From positions 43,313,003-43,377,002 of the forward strand of contig CM055106.1 of the NCBI GenBank assembly GCA_029204225.1: DNA of 64,000 nucleotides, written 5' to 3'. Shown one piece after another: positions 59,726-64,000 of this stretch. The stretch is from Diphasiastrum complanatum (taxonomy: Eukaryota; Streptophyta; Lycopodiopsida; Lycopodiales; Lycopodiaceae). Numbering within the stretch: the first letter of the stretch is position 1; every line of letters starts with the position of its first letter. The translations under genes and the position numbers were made by a program. The notes under the pieces were generated by a model that did no database searches, had not been told where the DNA came from, and saw only the letters and a program-made list of their open reading frames with translations.

Positions 59726-60241
59726 AAATTACGCTTTGCATGCTAACATCTCTGATTGTTCAAGAATTTGAGAGCTAATTCAAGAAAAAAATAGTTAATC
59801 ACTTTTCTTTACCTTTCTCTAAAAAGTGTTTGGATCAAAGTGGATAGAAACTGATTTTTCAGGTCTGACCAGTGATTGTACATAATTCTGGAATTTCGCA
59901 CGTGTGAAAATCAATGATTTTTAGTCCCTTCTATTTCCTTGCTAGTTGGTCTAAAGATAGTGGTGTTATAGCTTGATGGAAAGTATGAAGAATACTTTCC
60001 ATAGAAATTGATAGCAAATCAATCTAATGTATGTATCAAGAGTTATAAGCTCTTAAAGAGTGTAGGGAGAGGTCCAAAATCCGAGTGAGCACTTTTTGAT
60101 TTGATTCAATCTTGCTTGATTCTGAATCGAATGTTTTGAGCATCCTGCACAAGAAACTGACGATCGAGACTAAGTTTGATACAATTGAATACCTTTTGAG
60201 CCTTCTGAGTATCATTAGTGTTTTCTTTTAAAGCAGCAAAT
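59726..60241. other. Leader of the 59.2-kb element, no gene
   Basis: No coding frame. Cut at 60,241 by the G2 LTR. Confidence 0.5.
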
Positions 60242-60985
60242 TGTTGGAGGTTTTGCGGATCCCAAGGTAACCCTAACCCTAGTTAATAAGTGAGAGGGAT
60301 TTGGCACCCTACGTGTGTAAGTCCAACCCGATGATCACATAGTTATAGGATTGATTAGTTAAAAGTCAATAAAAGGACTTTAGGCCTTTCTGCCAGACTT
60401 TGGGCCTAAATGTCAAGTTAAGTGAATAAAGTTGGGTTTCCCTCCAATTTTGATGGTTCCCACACTTTTTTAAATTTGAATAAAAAGAGCGGCAAGACTG
60501 GACCAATAGGATTCAAAGGCCATGGTCCTCCTCTGTACTATAAAAAGGGAGCAACTCGAGTTCCTACACATGTTCATTTTCTCATTTCAATAAAGCAGAT
60601 TGGTTCTCTTCAAAAATGGATTGATGAATGTCCTTGCTCTTCTTCTTTTCTTCTCCATCTCTCATGCTTTCTTTGGATTTACTAATTGTTGGATCTGATT
60701 GTTATTGGGATTGTATGTTATTATACTTTTTATGAGAGAGAAAGAGCGAGAGAGAAAGAGTAAGCCATCTTTATTGTGGATCCTAGAGTTAATGGTTGTA
60801 GTTTTAATGGATTGTAGGGTTAATGGTTCTTAGAATTAGATGTGAGTCCTCCATTTATGTTGAAATTTGAACTAAACTATCGCTCTCATGGGAACGAACC
60901 TCCGCGTGACAACTAACTCCGTCTCTTTGATGCTAGATTGACTAGATCTTGGATTCAGGTTAGGCAAGGAAAAAAACCCACTACA
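60242..60985 (+). repeat. Gypsy G2 5' LTR
   Basis: 744 bp, TGTTGGAGG...CACTACA. TACTATAAAAAGG at about 60,536 is a good TATA box. GA-rich stretch near 60,735. The primer site follows. Confidence 0.8.
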
Positions 60986-60989
60986 ATTT

Positions 60990-61008
60990 TGGCGCCGTTT
61001 CCAGGGAG
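60990..61008 (+). other. Gypsy G2 primer-binding site (tRNA-Asp type)
   Basis: TGGCGCCGTTTCCAGGGAG resembles the TGGCGCCGTTGCCGGGG site of Athila/Tat elements, thought to pair with tRNA-Asp. Confidence 0.75.
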
Positions 61009-62212
61009 CTATGCCAATTTTTGAGTTTACAGCATGATTGTTGGATGGTTACCTTGCATTAGGCATCTTGTCGTGTCATGAATAGTGTTAGATCTGCATT
61101 TTAGGGTTAGTTTGGGATTGATTTTGCTTGATTTGAGTGGATTTGCTTGTTTGAAATCTAATCTGATTGTTAAAATAGGGAAAGCTATTCATATCACCAG
61201 TCTCAAGATCCATTTGGATCTGAGATATCAGAGAAAATAACGAAAATCAGTCAAATCTGTCAGATTTGGTCAAAAAGAGAAAAAAAGCGTCATCCAATCT
61301 TAGAACTTTTTACCCTCTTTCAGGAAACCTTCGTCAAGTTGCTGACACCTTCGGTTTTATTCACAAAACCTTCAATTTGAAGGGCGAAGATTAATTCCCA
61401 GCAGATTTCCAAAAACATCAGCAAAATTGTCAAAAAACACCAAAAAATCAACAAAACCCTAAAAATACAAAAAAAGAACCTTTGCCCGATTCACTGTGTT
61501 TAGGTGTGATTCAAATCTATCTGCTGCTAGGTCGACGAAGAATAATACCAAAAATAGAAAGGGTTTCAGAGGATCAGTTGTCATATTGCCATAATTTTGC
61601 CAAAAAAGTCACTTTTTTGCAAAATTACCAGTATTACTCTTGATCCTTTGCCAGACCCTTCGTCGAGTTTCCAAAACATTCTATTTATATTCAAATACTA
61701 TTTTTGAGTTCGGCGAAGATTCTTCATGATTAGATCATAGAAATTCTTGAATTTTACCCTCTCCAGGCTACAGAAACTATAATTTCTTGTGTTAGAAACC
61801 TTCGCTCGATTTTCCATAGTTGTATATGTGTCAGATCTTTCACCTGAAAGGTCGGCAAAGGTTATTTTTCAAGACATTGCCAAAAAAGTGTTTAGAGAGT
61901 TTTTTTTTTCCAAAATATCACTCTTTAGCCTTCGCCGAGCCAACCTTCGCCTAGTGAACCTTCGCCAGTCCTATTTTTAGTTTTTGATTTTCCAGATCAA
62001 GTCTCTGTCAAAATTTGAATCAAATCTAATATATTTTGAATCAGGTTCTGAGAGATTTATCATTGTTGAGAAGTATCGATTGATTGAATCTCAAAAAAAA
62101 TTTCATGATATAGAATCAAATTCTTGAAAAATGGAATAGATCTAATAGATCTGATCTGAGATAATTGTGATTAAAAAATCTAGATCCAATCTCATTGTTT
62201 GCTTGATCTAAA
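61009..62212 (+). other. Gypsy G2 leader with AACCTTCGCC motifs
   Basis: Non-coding leader of about 1.2 kb. At least eight ACCTTCG(C/T)C or inverse GGCGAAGG-like motifs between 61,320 and 61,960. Matches 44,275-45,050. Confidence 0.7.
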
Positions 62213-62356
62213 TTTGTAAAGGTGGCTGCCCTTGGAGCTTCTCCTGGAGGTGCTACACAGGAAGTCAATCCAATTATTGTTAGAAGAGCACCCCGATTGG
62301 ATCTATCCAAATATAATGGATTAACAAATCTAGTTAGATTTCTTCAGATCTATGCT
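62213..62356 (+). pseudogene. Gypsy G2 Gag N-terminal fragment
   Basis: Open frame reading VAALGASPGGATQEV and LDLSKYNGLTNLVRFLQIYA, like the start of a Gag. It is truncated at 62,356, where the G3 minisatellite begins. No ATG in frame at the start. Confidence 0.5.
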
Positions 62357-62881
62357 GCGTCGGTTGAGATGTGAGTGGAGGGCATCGGCTGAGATGTGAA
62401 GAGAAGTGTTGGTTGAGTTTTGAAGGAAAGCGTCGGCTGAGATATGAAGGAAATGGAGCGTCAGTTGACATATGAAGAAAAGTGTCGGTTGAGATATGAA
62501 GAAAGAGTCGGCTGAGATATGAAGAAAGTGTCGGCTGAGATATGACGAAAGCATCGGCTGAGATATGAAGGGAAGCGTGGGCTGAGATATGAAGAAATGG
62601 AACGTGACGGGGCGGCTGAAGGAGTGTAGTTGATGGGTGTGGGCTCTGGTTTTGCAGTTTGATACTAAAGCTAGTCTGATCGCTTGTGTTTGTTGTTGTC
62701 GTGGCAAGTTGGTTTTCAGACGGATATGCAAGCAAGTTGTTTTGCCTGCGGTTGTTGTCTCGTGCAGGTTGTTTTGCAGGTAGGGTAGTTTGTTTGCAAG
62801 GTAGACTGAGATGAGAACTGTTATGGATCTGTTCAAGAACACTCTTGCAGCAGGTGTGTGTTTATGAGGTGTGGACTTCAA
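62330..62881 (-). CDS. G3 leader frame with repeated peptides
   Basis: 183 codons open on the - strand between the G3 primer site and the minisatellite. The N-terminal third is unique (MKSTPHKHTPAARVF); the rest is repeats of about 9 residues such as SSYLSRHFLHISADSF. Also open in a second frame. Likely a by-product of the minisatellite; no domain recognised. Confidence 0.3.
   Translation of the reverse strand: MKSTPHKHTPAARVFLNRSITVLISVYLANKLPYLQNNLHETTTAGKTTCLHIRLKTNLPRQQQTQAIRLALVSNCKTRAHTHQLHSFSRPVTFHFFISQPTLPFISQPMLSSYLSRHFLHISADSFFISQPTLFFICQLTLHFLHISADAFLQNSTNTSLHISADALHSHLNRRSIDLKKSN
62357..62590. repeat. Minisatellite (G3 leader, copy 2)
   Basis: About ten units of the GCGTCGGCTGAGATATGAAG type. 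Corresponds to the right part of 47,030-47,690. Confidence 0.85.
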
Positions 62882-62898
62882 GCAACAACGGTGCCAAA
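62881..62898 (-). other. G3 primer-binding site
   Basis: Reverse complement reads TTTGGCACCGTTGTTGCT, similar to the TTTGGCGCCGTTG sites of gypsy elements, directly after an LTR end (GATGTCAACA). Confidence 0.65.
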
Positions 62899-63520
62899 TG
62901 TTGACATCTTAAGAGCCTATATATAGAATCTGTTTACTAGTTCTTCCTTGGTTCTTGTTTACAAGAACTGTCTTCTGCCTGTTTAGAGGCTTGTTGGCAT
63001 TTTCTTGCATGTTAGCTTCTTAGTTCAATGCCGAAACCAGACAAAAGGGACTGATATCGATGTAGTAAATTTCCTGCCTATCAGAGGACATTCTAGGGAA
63101 GTCACTCTTGAACTAATGCACATGCATAAACAACCACTCATACATGCCAAAACGTTCAACCATAAAATCAGTGTGCAGATCCGTTGAACAAACAATGAAA
63201 TTCTATTTCTACTTTGCTGCAAAATGAACTAAAATCAAATCCTACACTACTTTACTTGCATAAATTGACAAAACAAGAAACAAAAACTAATCTACAGCAT
63301 GTTAAAAGTCCAAGAATCAAGAAACCAACCAGTCTTTTGATTCTTGGACATCCAAGAACATCAAGAACTAAACTGTTAGAGGATATGCAAGATTTATGTC
63401 ACATCTCTAGCCTATTTAGTTTACTTGAATGCTGGCTCCTACATTAATCCACAAGCAAACATGAAATCTAAACCACAACTAGGGAAGCAAGAAAACTAAT
63501 CCACTCTAAATCTACAACCA
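62899..63520 (-). repeat. G3 LTR (3' end set, 5' end uncertain)
   Basis: On the + strand it begins TGTTGACATC and holds GCCTATATATAGAAT (about 62,912), a TATA-like sequence. Shares segments with 47,697-47,905. The far end is not defined. Confidence 0.55.
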
Positions 63521-64000
63521 CACACAATATGAATGAAAGGGCATGATCATAGGGGCATCACACAAGAAAACCATCATGATCAAGGAGCTCAATGGATGCA
63601 TCTAACTCATGGAGGCTCTTCTCATTTCAGCATAAAGTTGATACAATACACAAAAAGCTCCGAGAGCTCCTTAGGTGGCATCCTAGTGGAATTTCCACAT
63701 TTCACAAATTACAAGTGGAATATTGCTCTCCACTAAAGGTCACCATCAAAAGGTGGCTCACTCTACTTTTTTTAAGAGGGGTCTACTTGCATTTATTACA
63801 TTTGCCTAGAAATACTAGTTCCTACAAGGTCACCATGAGGCTTACACAGTTTCTACTTGACAGTATTAACTAGTATCCCTCGGCTCCCAGTCTTCATTCG
63901 TCTCGTCTTCTCAGAGACCTCCTCGGTCTAAGGTGAGAGGTGCTCTTGAGTTGCTCTGTCCGAGTATCTTGGGGATTCGTCAGAATCAGCCAACAATGGG
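63521..64000. other. No recognisable gene
   Basis: Short frames without domains. May still be G3 LTR or flank. Confidence 0.4.

Overview
The window is a land-plant nuclear repeat cluster with no convincing host gene. Almost everything is Ty3/gypsy or Ty1/copia LTR retrotransposon. The plant signs are primer-binding sites matching initiator tRNA-Met, copia pols of plant type, a PTTA/En-Spm-like transposase remnant, a Tourist-like MITE with TTA target duplications, and AT-rich spacers with long GA/CT tracts. I cannot name the species. All coordinates below were read by eye.

Region 1 (340-19,739) is the most informative. A young chromodomain Ty3/gypsy element, A (557-12,074, + strand, 5-bp duplication CTAAG), encodes protease, reverse transcriptase, RNase H, integrase and chromodomain, but no Gag. 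Its 5' LTR is split by a second element, B (738-5,975, - strand, duplication GGAAG). B encodes Gag, zinc knuckle and a damaged protease, but no RT or integrase. A and B share LTRs, primer-binding site, a leader with five conserved stem-loops, a 3' tail and a polypurine tract. Their protease domains, however, are much more diverged than their LTRs. They look like two complementary halves of one system. A sits in one arm of a giant inverted repeat (arms about 3.2 kb plus outer segments, loop 15,308-15,865); the other arm keeps the empty site of A. The loop holds a copia LTR and primer site.

Region 2 (19,740-30,480) holds a degenerate copia element, X, whose RNase H is split by a solo LTR of its own family (L1). 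It is followed by C (24,676-29,191), a copia element with two LTRs that carries only gag-protease.

Region 3 (30,481-33,850) is the least retroelement-like part. It has an intron-containing remnant resembling a plant PTTA/En-Spm transposase-type gene, then a dense cluster of GTGGATA motifs that may be subterminal repeats of a DNA transposon.

Region 4 (33,880-63,520) is a set of segmental duplications in direct orientation: 35.4-47.9 kb, 47.9-53.4 kb (partial) and 53.4-63.5 kb. An inverted partial copy lies in region 2. Each copy carries parts of a + strand copia (Z), a - strand copia (Y, homologous to X) with nested solo LTRs L1 and L2, a non-chromodomain gypsy (G2) and another gypsy-type element (G3) with a leader minisatellite. 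Copies differ by large deletions. The rest, including 63,521-64,000, shows no gene I can support.
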